From Pseudomonas sp. MPC6 (GTDB lineage Bacteria > Pseudomonadota > Gammaproteobacteria > Pseudomonadales > Pseudomonadaceae): a DNA stretch of 64,000 nt. This document shows positions 1 through 9,710 of this stretch, in pieces. The translations under genes and the position numbers were made by a program. Under the pieces are notes generated by a model. It made no database searches. It saw nothing but the letters and a program-made list of their open reading frames with translations, and was not told the DNA's origin. The stretch spans positions 1,205,001-1,269,000 of the forward strand of contig NZ_CP034783.1 in assembly GCF_006094435.1 (NCBI RefSeq). The letters run 5' to 3'. Position 1 is the stretch's first letter. Each line of letters begins with the position of its first letter.

Positions 1-1
1 C

Positions 2-994
2 GGCGCTGCCCTGCGTGCCGTGATCGAGGCCGAGAAGCCGCACTTCATCGTGCCGGAAATCGAAGCCATCGCCACCGCGACCCTGGTCGAGCTGGAAGCC
101 GAAGGTTTCACCGTGATCCCGACTGCGCGCGCCACGCAGCTGACCATGAACCGCGAAGGCATCCGTCGCCTGGCCGCCGAAGAGCTGGACCTGCCGACCT
201 CGCCGTACCACTTCGCCGACACCTTCGAAGATTACAGCAAGGCTATCGAAGACTTGGGTTTCCCCTGTGTGGTCAAGCCGGTCATGAGTTCCTCGGGCAA
301 GGGCCAGAGCCTGCTGCGCAGCGCCGATGACGTGAAAACCGCGTGGGATTACGCGCAAGAAGGCGGCCGCGCCGGTAAAGGGCGGGTGATCATCGAAGGC
401 TTCATCGACTTCGACTACGAAATTACCCTGTTGACCGTGCGTCACATCGGCGGCACGACGTTCTGCGCGCCCGTCGGCCATCGCCAGGAGAAGGGCGACT
501 ACCAGGAATCCTGGCAACCACAGGCCATGAGCCCGGTTGCCCTGGCGGAATCCGAGCGCGTGGCCAAAGCGGTCACTGAAGCCTTGGGCGGCCGTGGTCT
601 GTTTGGCGTCGAGCTGTTCATCAAGGGCGATCAGGTGTGGTTCAGCGAAGTGTCGCCGCGTCCGCATGACACCGGTCTGGTGACCCTGATTTCCCAGGAC
701 CTGTCGCAGTTCGCCCTGCATGCGCGGGCGATCCTGGGCCTGCCGATTCCGTTGATCCGTCAGTTCGGGCCTTCGGCTTCGGCGGTGATTCTGGTGGAAG
801 GGCAATCGACCCAGACCGCTTTCGCCAACCTGGGCGCGGCGTTGAGCGAGCCGGACACGGCGTTGCGCCTGTTCGGCAAGCCTGAGGTCAATGGTCAGCG
901 TCGGATGGGCGTGGCGTTGGCGCGGGATGAGTCGATCGAGGCGGCTCGTGCCAAGGCAACCCGCGCTTCCCAGGCCGTCGTAGTCGAGCTCTAA
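2..994 (+). CDS. purT: Formate-dependent GAR transformylase PurT (5' end outside window)
   Basis: This is phosphoribosylglycinamide formyltransferase 2, which uses formate and ATP to formylate GAR in the third step of purine synthesis, so it is an alternative to the folate-dependent PurN. The ATP-grasp core is visible: a lysine-rich 'SSSGKGQS' nucleotide loop, '[16 protein letters not shown]', and '[24 protein letters not shown]' split across the metal site. The frame is open from base 2 and reads GALRAV before the first internal start, so the N-terminus lies upstream. About 330 of the usual roughly 390 residues are present. A REP pair follows, and the next gene is convergent. Confidence 0.96.
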   Translation, partial: GAALRAVIEAEKPHFIVPEIEAIATATLVELEAEGFTVIPTARATQLTMNREGIRRLAAEELDLPTSPYHFADTFEDYSKAIEDLGFPCVVKPVMSSSGKGQSLLRSADDVKTAWDYAQEGGRAGKGRVIIEGFIDFDYEITLLTVRHIGGTTFCAPVGHRQEKGDYQESWQPQAMSPVALAESERVAKAVTEALGGRGLFGVELFIKGDQVWFSEVSPRPHDTGLVTLISQDLSQFALHARAILGLPIPLIRQFGPSASAVILVEGQSTQTAFANLGAALSEPDTALRLFGKPEVNGQRRMGVALARDESIEAARAKATRASQAVVVEL

Positions 995-1019
995 CCGAGT
1001 CGCGGCATTCGTCGGATCG

Positions 1020-1104
1020 CCGCCCGGAGCAAGCCCGCTCCCACATTGACCGCATTCTTGCTGTTAGAACTCGGTCACCTGTGGGAGCGGGCTTGCTCGC
1101 GAAG
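1020..1104. repeat. REP inverted pair
   Basis: Two head-to-head copies of the GTGGGAGCGGGCTTGCTCGC repeat (about 1027-1045 inverted and 1080-1104 direct) lie between the convergent purT and MFS genes. This is the commonest REP type in the window. Confidence 0.85.
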
Positions 1105-1130
1105 CTTTTGCCGTTGCCGTTGCCGTTGCT

Positions 1131-2447
1131 TCAGGCCACCCGATTCAGATCGTTGTTACGCGTCTCCTTCAGGCACAGCACCGCGATCAAGCTCAACACC
1201 GCCGCCCCCGACACATACCCGCCGACATAACTCAGCCCCCCCATCGCCACCAGTTTCTGCGCAAAGAACGGCGCCGCCGAGGCCCCGACGATTCCGCCAA
1301 GGTTGTAGGCTGCCGACGCCCCGGTATAACGCACGTGAGTCGGAAACAGCTCCGGCAGCAGCGCCCCCATTGGCGCGAAGGTCACGCCCATCAGAAACAA
1401 CTCGATGCACAGGAACAGCGCCACACCCCACGTTGACCCTTGGGTCAGCAGCGGTTCCATCAGGAATCCGGACAGAATCGCCAGCACGCCACCGATGATC
1501 AGCACCGGTTTGCGCCCGTAACGGTCGCTTGCCCAGGCCGACAATGGCGTGGCCGCGGCCATGAACAGGACCGCGAAGCACAACAGCGCGAGGAAGGTTT
1601 CGCGGGTGTAACCGAGTGTCGACACGCCATAGCTCAATGAAAACACGGTCGAGATGTAGAACAGTGCGTAACACACCACCATCGACCCGGCACCCAGCAG
1701 CATGGGCGCCCAGTATTGGCTTAACAGCTCCACCAGCGGAATCTTCACCCGTTCCTGGCGAGCCATGGCATTGGCGAACACCGGCGTTTCGTGGAGCTTG
1801 AGGCGCACGTACAGCCCGACCATCACCAGCGCGGCACTGAGCAGGAACGGAATCCGCCAGCCCCACGAACGAAACTGTTCATCGTCCAGGGTCATGGCCA
1901 GGGTCAGGAACAGCCCGTTGGCCGCGAGAAAGCCGATCGAAGGGCCGAGCTGTGGGAACATGCCGAACCAGGCGCGCTTGCCTTTGGGCGCGTTCTCCGT
2001 CGCCAGCAGCGCTGCGCCGCCCCATTCACCCCCCAATCCCAGGCCCTGACCGAAGCGCAGCACGCAGAGCAGGATCGGCGCCCACGCCCCGATGCTGTCG
2101 TAGCCCGGCAGTACGCCGATCAGCGTGGTGCATACGCCCATCAGCAACAGGGAGGCCACCAGGGTCGATTTGCGTCCGATGCGGTCACCGAAGTGGCCGA
2201 ACAGCGCCGAACCCAGCGGTCGGGCAAGGAAGGCGATACCGAAGGTCAGGAACGCCGACAGCATCTGCGCGGTGCCGGAGGTCTGCGGAAAGAACACCGG
2301 GCCGATCACCAGCGCTGCCGCCGTGGCGTAGACGTAGAAGTCGTAGAATTCGATGGCGGTACCGATGAAGCTCGCGGTGGCCACCCGGGTGGCGGAGTTC
2401 GTCGGTTGCGCAGGCGTGGTGTCGTTATAGGTCGTGCTGGTCGTCAT
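1131..2447 (-). CDS. MFS transporter, metabolite:H+ symporter (MHS) type
   Basis: This inner-membrane secondary transporter of the major facilitator superfamily has 438 residues and about 12 hydrophobic segments. The loop 2-3 motif 'RPLGSALFGHFGDRIGRK' and the repeat motif 'SDRYGRKPVL' in the second half are typical. The early 'GTAIEFYDFYVY' motif is characteristic of the MHS group, which includes ShiA, ProP and KgtP. Substrates of that group are organic acids or betaines, but the sequence does not say which one applies here. I chose the ATG at 2447 because AGGGAT lies just upstream; a start 21 bases earlier is possible. A similar MFS gene sits near purT in P. aeruginosa, from memory. Confidence 0.9.
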   Translation of the reverse strand: MTTSTTYNDTTPAQPTNSATRVATASFIGTAIEFYDFYVYATAAALVIGPVFFPQTSGTAQMLSAFLTFGIAFLARPLGSALFGHFGDRIGRKSTLVASLLLMGVCTTLIGVLPGYDSIGAWAPILLCVLRFGQGLGLGGEWGGAALLATENAPKGKRAWFGMFPQLGPSIGFLAANGLFLTLAMTLDDEQFRSWGWRIPFLLSAALVMVGLYVRLKLHETPVFANAMARQERVKIPLVELLSQYWAPMLLGAGSMVVCYALFYISTVFSLSYGVSTLGYTRETFLALLCFAVLFMAAATPLSAWASDRYGRKPVLIIGGVLAILSGFLMEPLLTQGSTWGVALFLCIELFLMGVTFAPMGALLPELFPTHVRYTGASAAYNLGGIVGASAAPFFAQKLVAMGGLSYVGGYVSGAAVLSLIAVLCLKETRNNDLNRVA

Positions 2448-2553
2448 GCGGTTATCCCTGACAGTCATGTGCCCCAGTGGAGCTAATTATTATGGTCGAA
2501 CACCCAGGGATGTGGGTTTTAACGCAGCGTGCGGGTAGCACAGGGGTATGATT

Positions 2554-3789
2554 TCAAGCAGGGGTTTGCACTGTGGCGGTATGCCAGATCAACACGCGCG
2601 TGACGCGGTTGTCTTCGGTTTCGAGGATTTCCAGCCGATACCGCCCGATCTTCAGGCACACCGCGCTCTCGGGAATCGTCTCCAGCGCCTCGGTGACCAA
2701 CCCGTTGAGGGTTTTCGGACCATCACTGGGCAGGTGCCAGCCCAGGCTCTTGTTCAGGTCGCGAATCGACGCCGCGCCATCGATCACCAGTCGCCCATCG
2801 GCCTGGGGATGGATATGCGGGTTATCCAGGCTGTGCTGGCTTTCGAACTCGCCGACGATTTCTTCGAGAATGTCTTCCAGGGTCACGATGCCGAGCACTT
2901 CGCCGTACTCGTCGACCACCATGCCCAGGCGTCGCTGCTGTTTGTGAAAATTGAGCAACTGCAGTTGCAGCGGTGTGCTTTCAGGCACGAAGTACGGCTC
3001 GTGACTGGCCGCCAGCAGCGATTCCAGGGTCAGGCTGCCGTCGGGCAGCAAGTGGCGGATCTGCCGGGTGTTGAGCACCGCTTCGACCTGGTTGATATCG
3101 CTGTGGAACACCGGCAGGCGCGTGCGTTTGTTGTGACGCAGTTGTTCGATGATGTCCGGGAGGGCGTCGTCGAGGTTGATCCCGTCGACGTCACTGCGCG
3201 GAACCAGAATATCGTTGACCGTGATGTCGTCCAGCGCGTGGATACCCGAGAGCGGGTGCGGGCGGCAGACGGCGTGTTCGCGATCGTCGTGCCTATCGTT
3301 CGGCGCTTCGTCTTCGCTCTGTTGCACCACTTTGGCTTTGCGCACGAACGGTCGCATCAGCAACTGGCTGATGCCATGAAGTAGCCAGGCAGCCGGGTAG
3401 ATGATTTTCAGTGGCGCGCCAAGCAAGGTGTTGCCCAGCGCCAGGACCGCGTCCGGGTAGCGCACGGCGAGGGTGCGTGGCAGGTAGTCGGCGAACACCA
3501 GCAGGATGGCGCCGGCACCGACGCAAGCGGCCCATGGACCGTTCTCGGCCCAGGTGAAAATCGCCAGCAACGTGCTGATGACCACCACCAGCGCGCGGCA
3601 CAGGGTGTTGCAGAGGATCAGGCTGTTCAGCGGGAAGTTTAGTTTCGCCACGGGTTTGTCGCTGGAGCGCGAGGCGGTGCGCTGGGCCAGCAAATGTTGT
3701 TGTGCCGCTTCGATGGCGGTAAACAGCCCCGACCATAAAATCAGCAGGGCCATGACTGCAAGCATCGGCCCTATGGGCAATTCGTCCAT
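2554..3789 (-). CDS. CNNM/CorC-HlyC family transporter (YfjD/CorB-like)
   Basis: The protein has 411 residues and the family's three-part layout. The N-terminal DUF21 membrane domain has about four helices (residues 1-180, beginning 'MLAVMALLILWSG'). A pair of CBS domains follows (about 200-320, with 'DILVPRSDVDGI' and 'LGIVTLEDILEEIVGEFE'). The C-terminal CorC_HlyC domain (about 330-405) ends the protein. Members are linked to Mg2+/Co2+ efflux or resistance. It is transcribed in the same direction as ypjD, 12 bases downstream of that gene, so the two probably form an operon. The ion is inferred from the family only. Confidence 0.9.
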   Translation of the reverse strand: MDELPIGPMLAVMALLILWSGLFTAIEAAQQHLLAQRTASRSSDKPVAKLNFPLNSLILCNTLCRALVVVISTLLAIFTWAENGPWAACVGAGAILLVFADYLPRTLAVRYPDAVLALGNTLLGAPLKIIYPAAWLLHGISQLLMRPFVRKAKVVQQSEDEAPNDRHDDREHAVCRPHPLSGIHALDDITVNDILVPRSDVDGINLDDALPDIIEQLRHNKRTRLPVFHSDINQVEAVLNTRQIRHLLPDGSLTLESLLAASHEPYFVPESTPLQLQLLNFHKQQRRLGMVVDEYGEVLGIVTLEDILEEIVGEFESQHSLDNPHIHPQADGRLVIDGAASIRDLNKSLGWHLPSDGPKTLNGLVTEALETIPESAVCLKIGRYRLEILETEDNRVTRVLIWHTATVQTPA

Positions 3790-3801
3790 TAATGCCGCCC
3801 G

Positions 3802-4614
3802 TCAGATGTGCAGGATGTATTCACGGACCAGCTTGCTGCCGAAGTACGCCAGCATCAGCAGGCAGAAACCGGCGAGGGTCCAGCGAATGGCCTTGTGTCC
3901 GCGCCAGCCCAGGCGGTTGCGGCCCCAGAGCAGCACGCTGAAGACGATCCAGGCCAGGCACGCCAGCAAGGTCTTGTGCACCAGATGCTGGGCGAACAGG
4001 TTGTCGACGAACAGCCAGCCGGAGATCAGCGACAACGACAGCAGGGTCCAACCCGCCCAGAGGAAGCCGAACAGCAGGCTTTCCATGGTTTGCAGCGGCG
4101 GGAAGTTCTTGATCAGCCCGGACGGGTGCTTGTGCTTGAGTTGATGGTCCTGAACCAGCAACAGCAGCGCCTGGAACACCGCAATGGTGAACATGCCATA
4201 GGCGAGGATCGACAGCAGGATGTGGGCGAGGATGCCTGGCTCCTCGTCGATGATCTGCACTGTCCCTGCGGGGGCGAACTGCGCGAGCAACACGGTCGCC
4301 AGGCCCAGCGGGAACAGTAATATCAGCAGGTTCTCCACCGGAATCCGCGAGCAGGCCAGCAGGGTCAGGGCAATGACCGCCGCGGCGATCAGGCTGGCGG
4401 CGCTGAAAAAATCCAGGCCCAGGCCGATCGGCGTCAACAGATGGGTGACCAGGCTGGCGCCATGGGCCAGCACGGCCAGCACGCCGAGCGTGACCAGCAG
4501 GCGTTTGTTGGCCTTGGCGCCGGTGGCCAGACGAGTGCCCTGATAGAGGGTCGCAGCGGCATACAAGCAGGCGGCGGCGAGGGTGGTAAGCAAGCTGGGT
4601 GACAAGGGGAGCAT
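3802..4614 (-). CDS. ypjD: Inner-membrane protein YpjD, cytochrome c assembly (CcsA-like) family
   Basis: This 270-residue integral membrane protein has about eight helices and belongs to the CcsA/ResC-like 'cytochrome c assembly protein' family. A conserved histidine sits in 'VTHLLTPIGLG', and the 'EPGILAHILLSILAYGMFTIAVFQ' region matches the family's TM signature (split by my quoting). I use the start at 4614 (MLPLSPSLL), which follows AGGA. The longer open frame to 4773 runs back over the ffh promoter and has no leader-like sequence. The gene diverges from ffh, as in other pseudomonads. Its biochemical role is unknown, and it is probably not the haem lyase itself. Confidence 0.88.
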   Translation of the reverse strand: MLPLSPSLLTTLAAACLYAAATLYQGTRLATGAKANKRLLVTLGVLAVLAHGASLVTHLLTPIGLGLDFFSAASLIAAAVIALTLLACSRIPVENLLILLFPLGLATVLLAQFAPAGTVQIIDEEPGILAHILLSILAYGMFTIAVFQALLLLVQDHQLKHKHPSGLIKNFPPLQTMESLLFGFLWAGWTLLSLSLISGWLFVDNLFAQHLVHKTLLACLAWIVFSVLLWGRNRLGWRGHKAIRWTLAGFCLLMLAYFGSKLVREYILHI

Positions 4615-4809
4615 AAATCCTGTTAGGCAAGCCCGAAAGGCGCTGAGTTTGGCATAGAACCCACGCCGCACGAAAGTGCGAGGTGTCCGCCAGACGCAGT
4701 CTTCGCTATAATCCGCGACCTGCCCACGCCGCAGGCTCGCCGAGCACATGTTGATTCCGGTCTGGGCCGCCATTATCCCGGTCTACACAGGGCCTGAAAG
4801 GATCGCGCA

Positions 4810-6186
4810 ATGTTTGAAAACTTAACCGACCGTCTCTCGCAGACGCTGCGCCATGTCACCGGCAAGGCCAAGCTGACCGAGGACAACATCAAAGACACGC
4901 TGCGTGAAGTGCGCATGGCGTTGCTCGAAGCCGACGTCGCCTTGCCGGTGGTCAAAGACTTCGTCAACTCGGTCAAGGAACGCGCCGTCGGCACCGAGGT
5001 GTCGCGCAGCCTGACGCCGGGCCAGGCCTTCGTGAAGATTGTCCAGGCCGAACTCGAAAGCCTGATGGGCGCGGCCAACGAAGACTTGAACCTGAGCGCC
5101 GTGCCGCCTGCCGTCGTGCTGATGGCCGGTTTGCAGGGGGCGGGTAAAACCACCACCGCCGGCAAACTCGCGCGCTTCCTTAAAGAGCGCAAGAAGAAAT
5201 CGGTGATGGTCGTCTCCGCGGACGTTTACCGTCCGGCGGCGATCAAGCAGCTGGAAATGCTTGCGGGCGAAGTCGGCGTGACCTTCTTCCCGTCCGACCT
5301 GAGCCAGAAGCCGGTCGACATCGCGCAAGCAGCCATTAAAGAAGCGAAACTGAAATTCATCGACGTGGTCATCGTCGATACCGCCGGTCGCTTGCACATC
5401 GACGAAGAGATGATGGGCGAGATCAAGGCGCTGCACGCCGCGATCAACCCGGTCGAAACCCTGTTCGTGGTCGACGCCATGACCGGCCAGGATGCCGCCA
5501 ACACGGCCAAGGCCTTTGGCGACGCGCTGCCCCTGACCGGTGTGATCCTGACCAAGGTCGACGGCGACGCCCGTGGCGGTGCCGCCCTGTCGGTGCGTGC
5601 CATCACCGGCAAGCCAATCAAGTTCATCGGTATGGGCGAGAAGAGCGAAGCGCTCGAGCCGTTCCACCCTGAGCGTATTGCTTCGCGCATCCTCGGCATG
5701 GGCGACGTGCTCAGCCTGATCGAGCAGGCCGAGCAGACCCTCGACAAGGACAAGGCCGACAAGCTGGCCAAGAAGCTGAAGAAGGGCAAGGGCTTCGACC
5801 TCGAAGACTTCCGCGATCAGCTGCAACAGATGAAAAACATGGGCGGCCTCGGCGGCCTCATGGACAAACTGCCGAACATCGGCGGCGTGAACCTGGCGCA
5901 AATGGGCAACGCCCAGGGCGCGGCAGAGAAGCAATTCAAGCAGATGGAAGCCATCATCAATTCCATGACCCCGGCCGAGCGCCGCGACCCTGAGCTGATC
6001 AGCGGTTCGCGCAAACGCCGGATCGCTATGGGTTCCGGCACCCAGGTGCAGGACATCGGTCGCTTGATCAAGCAACACAAGCAGATGCAGAAGATGATGA
6101 AGAAATTCTCCGCGAAAGGCGGAATGGCCAAAATGATGCGCGGCATGGGCGGTATGTTGCCCGGCGGCGGCATGCCGAAAATGTAA
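4810..6186 (+). CDS. ffh: Signal recognition particle protein Ffh
   Basis: Ffh is the SRP54 GTPase that binds 4.5S RNA and delivers nascent inner-membrane proteins to FtsY. Its 458 residues show an N-terminal helical bundle (1-85) and the G domain, with GLQGAGKTT at 107-115, DTAGRLH, and TKVDGDARGG. The C-terminal M domain (about 300-458) is methionine-rich and ends MGGMLPGGGMPKM. Length is normal for the family. It diverges from ypjD across 195 bases and lies 250 bases upstream of the rpsP operon, a common gammaproteobacterial arrangement. Confidence 0.99.
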   Translation: MFENLTDRLSQTLRHVTGKAKLTEDNIKDTLREVRMALLEADVALPVVKDFVNSVKERAVGTEVSRSLTPGQAFVKIVQAELESLMGAANEDLNLSAVPPAVVLMAGLQGAGKTTTAGKLARFLKERKKKSVMVVSADVYRPAAIKQLEMLAGEVGVTFFPSDLSQKPVDIAQAAIKEAKLKFIDVVIVDTAGRLHIDEEMMGEIKALHAAINPVETLFVVDAMTGQDAANTAKAFGDALPLTGVILTKVDGDARGGAALSVRAITGKPIKFIGMGEKSEALEPFHPERIASRILGMGDVLSLIEQAEQTLDKDKADKLAKKLKKGKGFDLEDFRDQLQQMKNMGGLGGLMDKLPNIGGVNLAQMGNAQGAAEKQFKQMEAIINSMTPAERRDPELISGSRKRRIAMGSGTQVQDIGRLIKQHKQMQKMMKKFSAKGGMAKMMRGMGGMLPGGGMPKM

Positions 6187-6336
6187 AGAATCCGCGCCGC
6201 CAGAGATGTCGGCGCAGTACCACAGAGATGTGGGAACTCCAGCAAACCCGCACTTGGCGGGAGCTGACTGGCCGTTTTCAACGACGGCTCTATAGCAAAT
6301 CTGGATGGCGACCGGAAGGCCGCCGGAAAAAGACAT

Positions 6337-6364
6337 TTGCAAAAGTCCGGATATTCCTTAGAAT
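6337..6364 (+). promoter_or_regulatory. Sigma70-type promoter of the rpsP-rimM-trmD-rplS operon
   Basis: TTGCAA and TAGAAT are separated by 16 bases, about 75 bases upstream of rpsP. The 250-base gap after ffh contains no gene I can support. This is inference from hexamer match and position. Confidence 0.55.
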
Positions 6365-6436
6365 ATGCGGCCTTTCGGGCACCTATGCCCGCTGTGCCTT
6401 TAGATTTGCAGCACCGACTACAGGAACGATGTTCAC

Positions 6437-6688
6437 ATGCTAACAATCCGTCTTGCCCTTGGCGGCTCCAAAAAGCGCCCGTTTTACCACTTGACCGTAA
6501 CTGACAGCCGCAACCCACGTGACGGCTCTCACAAGGAACAAGTTGGTTTCTTCAACCCGATCGCTCGTGGTCAAGAAGTCCGCCTGTCCGTGAACCAAGA
6601 GCGCGTAGCCTACTGGCTGAGCGTTGGTGCACAACCATCTGAGCGTGTTGCTCAGCTGTTGAAGGACTCGGCTAAGGCCGCAGCCTGA
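6437..6688 (+). CDS. rpsP: 30S ribosomal protein S16
   Basis: This 83-residue protein begins [19 protein letters not shown], the typical S16 start, followed by '[19 protein letters not shown]', and has normal length. S16 stabilises the 5' and central domains of 16S rRNA. It is the first gene of the classical rpsP-rimM-trmD-rplS operon; rimM starts 5 bases after its stop. 'GGAACG' precedes the ATG. Confidence 0.99.
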   Translation: MLTIRLALGGSKKRPFYHLTVTDSRNPRDGSHKEQVGFFNPIARGQEVRLSVNQERVAYWLSVGAQPSERVAQLLKDSAKAAA

Positions 6689-6693
6689 GCAAT

Positions 6694-7230
6694 ATGAACG
6701 CGACGCCAGCTGTTGCTGATGATTTGATCGTTATCGGCAAAATTTATTCGGTTCATGGCGTTCGCGGCGAAGTGAAGGTGTATTCCTTTACTGATCCGAC
6801 TGAAAACCTGTTGCAGTACAAAACCTGGACGCTCAAGCGCGAAGGCAATGTGAAACAGGTCGAGCTGGTCAGCGGACGTGGGAACGACAAGTTCCTGGTC
6901 GCAAAGCTCAAGGGTCTCGATGATCGTGAAGAAGCGCGTCTTCTGGCCGGTTATGAGATCTGCGTGCCGCGCAACCTGTTCCCTGAATTGACCGACGGCG
7001 AGTACTACTGGTACCAGCTGGAAGGTCTGAAGGTTATTGATCAACTCGGGCAATTGCTCGGGAAAATCGATCATCTTCTGGAAACCGGCGCCAATGATGT
7101 AATGGTGGTCAAGCCTTGCGCTGGCAGCCTGGATGATCGCGAACGCCTGTTGCCCTATACGGAGCAATGCGTGTTGGCCGTCGACCTGGCCGCGGGCGAG
7201 ATGAAGGTGGAATGGGATGCGGACTTCTAA
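6694..7230 (+). CDS. rimM: Ribosome maturation factor RimM
   Basis: RimM has 178 residues and is a 16S rRNA processing factor that binds S19 and helps form the 30S head. The N-terminal RimM domain has '[23 protein letters not shown]' (split by my quoting), and the C-terminal PRC-like beta-barrel has '[13 protein letters not shown]' and '[14 protein letters not shown]'. It lies between rpsP and trmD with almost no spacing, consistent with co-transcription and translational coupling. Confidence 0.98.
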   Translation: MNATPAVADDLIVIGKIYSVHGVRGEVKVYSFTDPTENLLQYKTWTLKREGNVKQVELVSGRGNDKFLVAKLKGLDDREEARLLAGYEICVPRNLFPELTDGEYYWYQLEGLKVIDQLGQLLGKIDHLLETGANDVMVVKPCAGSLDDRERLLPYTEQCVLAVDLAAGEMKVEWDADF

Positions 7231-7232
7231 AC

Positions 7233-7985
7233 GTGGCTAACCTGCGCGTAGAAGTGATCAGTTTGTTTCCCGAGATGTTCTCCGCCATCAGCGAGTACGG
7301 CATCACCAGTCGTGCGGTGAAACAGGGGCTGTTGCAGCTCACCTGTTGGAATCCGCGAGACTACACGACGGATCGACATCACACTGTGGACGATCGCCCA
7401 TTTGGCGGTGGTCCGGGCATGGTGATGAAGATCAAGCCCCTGGAAGATGCGTTGGTTCAGGCCAAGGCAGCAGCCGGGGAGGCGGCGAAGGTGATTTACC
7501 TGTCCCCCCAAGGCCGTCAACTGAATCAGTCGGCGGTACGCGAGTTGGCGAATCTGGATGCATTGATCCTGATTGCCGGCCGCTATGAAGGCATTGACGA
7601 GCGTTTTATTGAAGCTCATGTCGATGAAGAGTGGTCGATTGGCGACTATGTACTGTCTGGCGGTGAGCTGCCGGCGATGGTCCTGATCGATGCGGTTACA
7701 CGACTGCTGCCTGGAGCTTTAGGGCATGCGGACTCCGCCGAGGAAGATTCCTTTACGGATGGTTTGCTGGATTGCCCGCACTACACCCGACCGGAGGTGT
7801 ATGCGGATCAGCGTGTTCCCGACGTATTGCTAAGTGGCAATCACGCGCATATCCGGCGTTGGCGTTTACAGCAGTCCCTTGGTAGGACCTTTGAACGACG
7901 CGCCGATCTTCTGGAAAGCCGCTCGCTTTCTGGAGAAGAGAAGAAGCTGCTCGAGGAATACATCCGCGAGCGGGACGATAGTTAA
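7233..7985 (+). CDS. trmD: tRNA (guanine-N1)-methyltransferase TrmD
   Basis: TrmD makes m1G37 in tRNAs that read CNN codons, which prevents +1 frameshifting. It is a SPOUT-class enzyme that works as a dimer. The 250 residues show '[10 protein letters not shown]', '[10 protein letters not shown]', '[11 protein letters not shown]' and '[15 protein letters not shown]', the trefoil-knot SAM site. I use the GTG at 7233, two bases after the rimM stop, giving (M)[15 protein letters not shown], which matches the family N-terminus. A longer frame starting inside rimM (7167) adds residues unlike any TrmD. Confidence 0.97.
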   Translation: MANLRVEVISLFPEMFSAISEYGITSRAVKQGLLQLTCWNPRDYTTDRHHTVDDRPFGGGPGMVMKIKPLEDALVQAKAAAGEAAKVIYLSPQGRQLNQSAVRELANLDALILIAGRYEGIDERFIEAHVDEEWSIGDYVLSGGELPAMVLIDAVTRLLPGALGHADSAEEDSFTDGLLDCPHYTRPEVYADQRVPDVLLSGNHAHIRRWRLQQSLGRTFERRADLLESRSLSGEEKKLLEEYIRERDDS

Positions 7986-8030
7986 CAACGTATCGATGGT
8001 AGATCCGACGATCTACCTTAGGAGCACAGC

Positions 8031-8381
8031 ATGACTAACAAAATCATCCTTGCACTCGAAGCAGAGCAGATGACCAAAGAGATCCCTACCTTTGCCCCGG
8101 GCGACACCATTGTCGTTCAGGTGAAAGTGAAGGAAGGCGACCGTTCGCGTCTGCAAGCGTTCGAAGGTGTTGTTATCGCCAAGCGTAACCGCGGCGTAAA
8201 CAGTGCTTTCACCGTGCGTAAAATCTCCAACGGTGTTGGCGTAGAGCGTACTTTCCAGACCTACAGCCCGCAAATCGACAGCATGGCCGTTAAACGTCGT
8301 GGTGACGTACGTAAAGCCAAGCTGTACTACCTGCGTGACCTGTCCGGTAAAGCAGCTCGCATCAAGGAAAAACTGGCTTAA
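8031..8381 (+). CDS. rplS: 50S ribosomal protein L19
   Basis: This 116-residue protein has '[31 protein letters not shown]' (split by my quoting) and the closing '[20 protein letters not shown]', diagnostic of L19, which sits at the 30S-50S interface. 'TTAGGAGCAC' precedes the ATG. It is the last gene of its operon and is followed by a strong intrinsic terminator. Confidence 0.99.
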
Positions 8382-8399
8382 GTCCAGCTTCCGATGCAG

Positions 8400-8427
8400 A
8401 AAAAAGCAGCCTGCGGGCTGCTTTTTT
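8400..8427 (+). terminator. Intrinsic terminator after rplS
   Basis: The stem GCAGCC-tgcg-GGCTGC is flanked by A5 and T6, 19 bases after the rplS stop. Confidence 0.9.
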
Positions 8428-8460
8428 GTTGCCTGCGATTTACCCGATACAAACCTGACC

Positions 8461-8553
8461 TGTAGGCGCGAGGCTTGCCCGCGAAGACGTCATATCAGCC
8501 AACATAAATGTTGAATGTAAGTCCGTCTTCGCGGGCAAGCCTCGCTCCTGCAA
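8461..8553. repeat. REP inverted pair (TAGGCGCGAGGCTTGCCCGC type)
   Basis: Copies at 8461-8486 and inverted at 8523-8553 are separated by about 36 bases. The core differs from the REP next to purT (GGCTTGCCCGC instead of GGCTTGCTCGC). It lies between the rplS terminator and xerD. Confidence 0.8.
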
Positions 8554-8650
8554 GAGATCACGCCATCACCCAATCAATTGCATCAGGCTCTATAAAGCCA
8601 CAGCAGGCTATGAAAGACTTGCCGTCAGTTTTCCAGTGACCTGAGCCTCT

Positions 8651-9547
8651 ATGCCCGCCATTGACCACCCACGGATAGACCAATTTCTCGACGCCCTGTG
8701 GTTGGAGAAAGGCCTGTCCGATAACACTCGCGATGCCTATCGCAGCGATCTCGCCTTGTTCAACGGCTGGCTGCAGGAGAAAGGCCTGGAGCTGATCAAC
8801 GCCGGACGCGAGTTGATCCTCGATCACTTGGCCTGGCGCCTGGAACAAAACTACAAGCCCCGTTCAACTGCACGATTTCTCTCCGGCGTGCGTGGGTTTT
8901 ATCGCTATTTACTGCGGGAAAAGCTGATTGCCGTCGATCCGACCTTGCGCATCGATATGCCTCAGCTCGGCAGGCCATTGCCTAAATCCCTGTCGGAAGC
9001 CGATGTCGAGGCGCTGCTCAAGGCACCGGACTTGAGCGAAGCCATCGGCCAGCGCGATCGCGCCATGCTCGAAGTGCTTTACGCCTGCGGCTTGCGGGTG
9101 ACGGAGCTGATCAGCCTGACCCTGGAGCAGGTCAACCTGCGCCAGGGCGTGCTGCGGGTGATGGGCAAGGGCAGCAAGGAGCGACTGGTGCCGATGGGCG
9201 AGGAGGCGATCGTCTGGGTTGAGCGCTATATGCGTGATGGCCGCCATGAACTGCTTGGGGGGCGTCCAAGTGATGTGATGTTCCCCAGTCAGCGCGGCGA
9301 GCAGATGACCCGCCAGACCTTCTGGCACCGCATCAAGCACCAGGCCAAGGTCGCCGGGATCGGCAAGTCGCTGTCGCCGCATACGCTGCGTCACGCCTTC
9401 GCCACGCACCTGCTCAACCACGGCGCCGATTTGCGGGTGGTGCAGATGCTGCTGGGCCATAGCGACTTGTCCACCACGCAGATCTACACCCACGTCGCCC
9501 GGGCGCGCCTGCAAGACCTGCACGCCAAACACCACCCGCGCGGCTGA
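8651..9547 (+). CDS. xerD: Site-specific tyrosine recombinase XerD
   Basis: XerD acts with XerC at dif to resolve chromosome dimers, under FtsK control. The 298 residues include an N-terminal SAM-like core-binding domain (about 1-100) and the catalytic domain. By count the active-site residues are R149, K173, H244, R247, H270 and the nucleophile Y279, so all are intact. The ending 'VARARLQDLHAKHHPRG' is the usual XerD tail. It precedes dsbC, as in E. coli and other pseudomonads. It is not an integrase of a mobile element, since no attachment sites or phage genes are nearby. Confidence 0.97.
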   Translation: MPAIDHPRIDQFLDALWLEKGLSDNTRDAYRSDLALFNGWLQEKGLELINAGRELILDHLAWRLEQNYKPRSTARFLSGVRGFYRYLLREKLIAVDPTLRIDMPQLGRPLPKSLSEADVEALLKAPDLSEAIGQRDRAMLEVLYACGLRVTELISLTLEQVNLRQGVLRVMGKGSKERLVPMGEEAIVWVERYMRDGRHELLGGRPSDVMFPSQRGEQMTRQTFWHRIKHQAKVAGIGKSLSPHTLRHAFATHLLNHGADLRVVQMLLGHSDLSTTQIYTHVARARLQDLHAKHHPRG

Positions 9548-9710
9548 GCGGGTCCCTGTGGGAGCGCCCTCAAGATGTCTTGCGTCAGGCGCATTCGGCC
9601 ACAGGGGCCTTATGTGGTAGGCTTTGCCGGTTTGCACGATGGGCGATTATGACCCGGTGTTTCGGCACGGGCGTTCTGATCGTCCCATTTGTCCGCCTTC
9701 AGGAGTTCTC

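Noticed and set aside
4822..6342. 506-codon open frame antisense to ffh
   Set aside because: It mirrors the ffh coding region; the product is His/Leu/Gly-biased with no motif.
8651..9547. Tyrosine recombinase as a sign of a genomic island
   Set aside because: The sequence and the position next to dsbC fit housekeeping XerD; no attachment repeats or phage genes are near.
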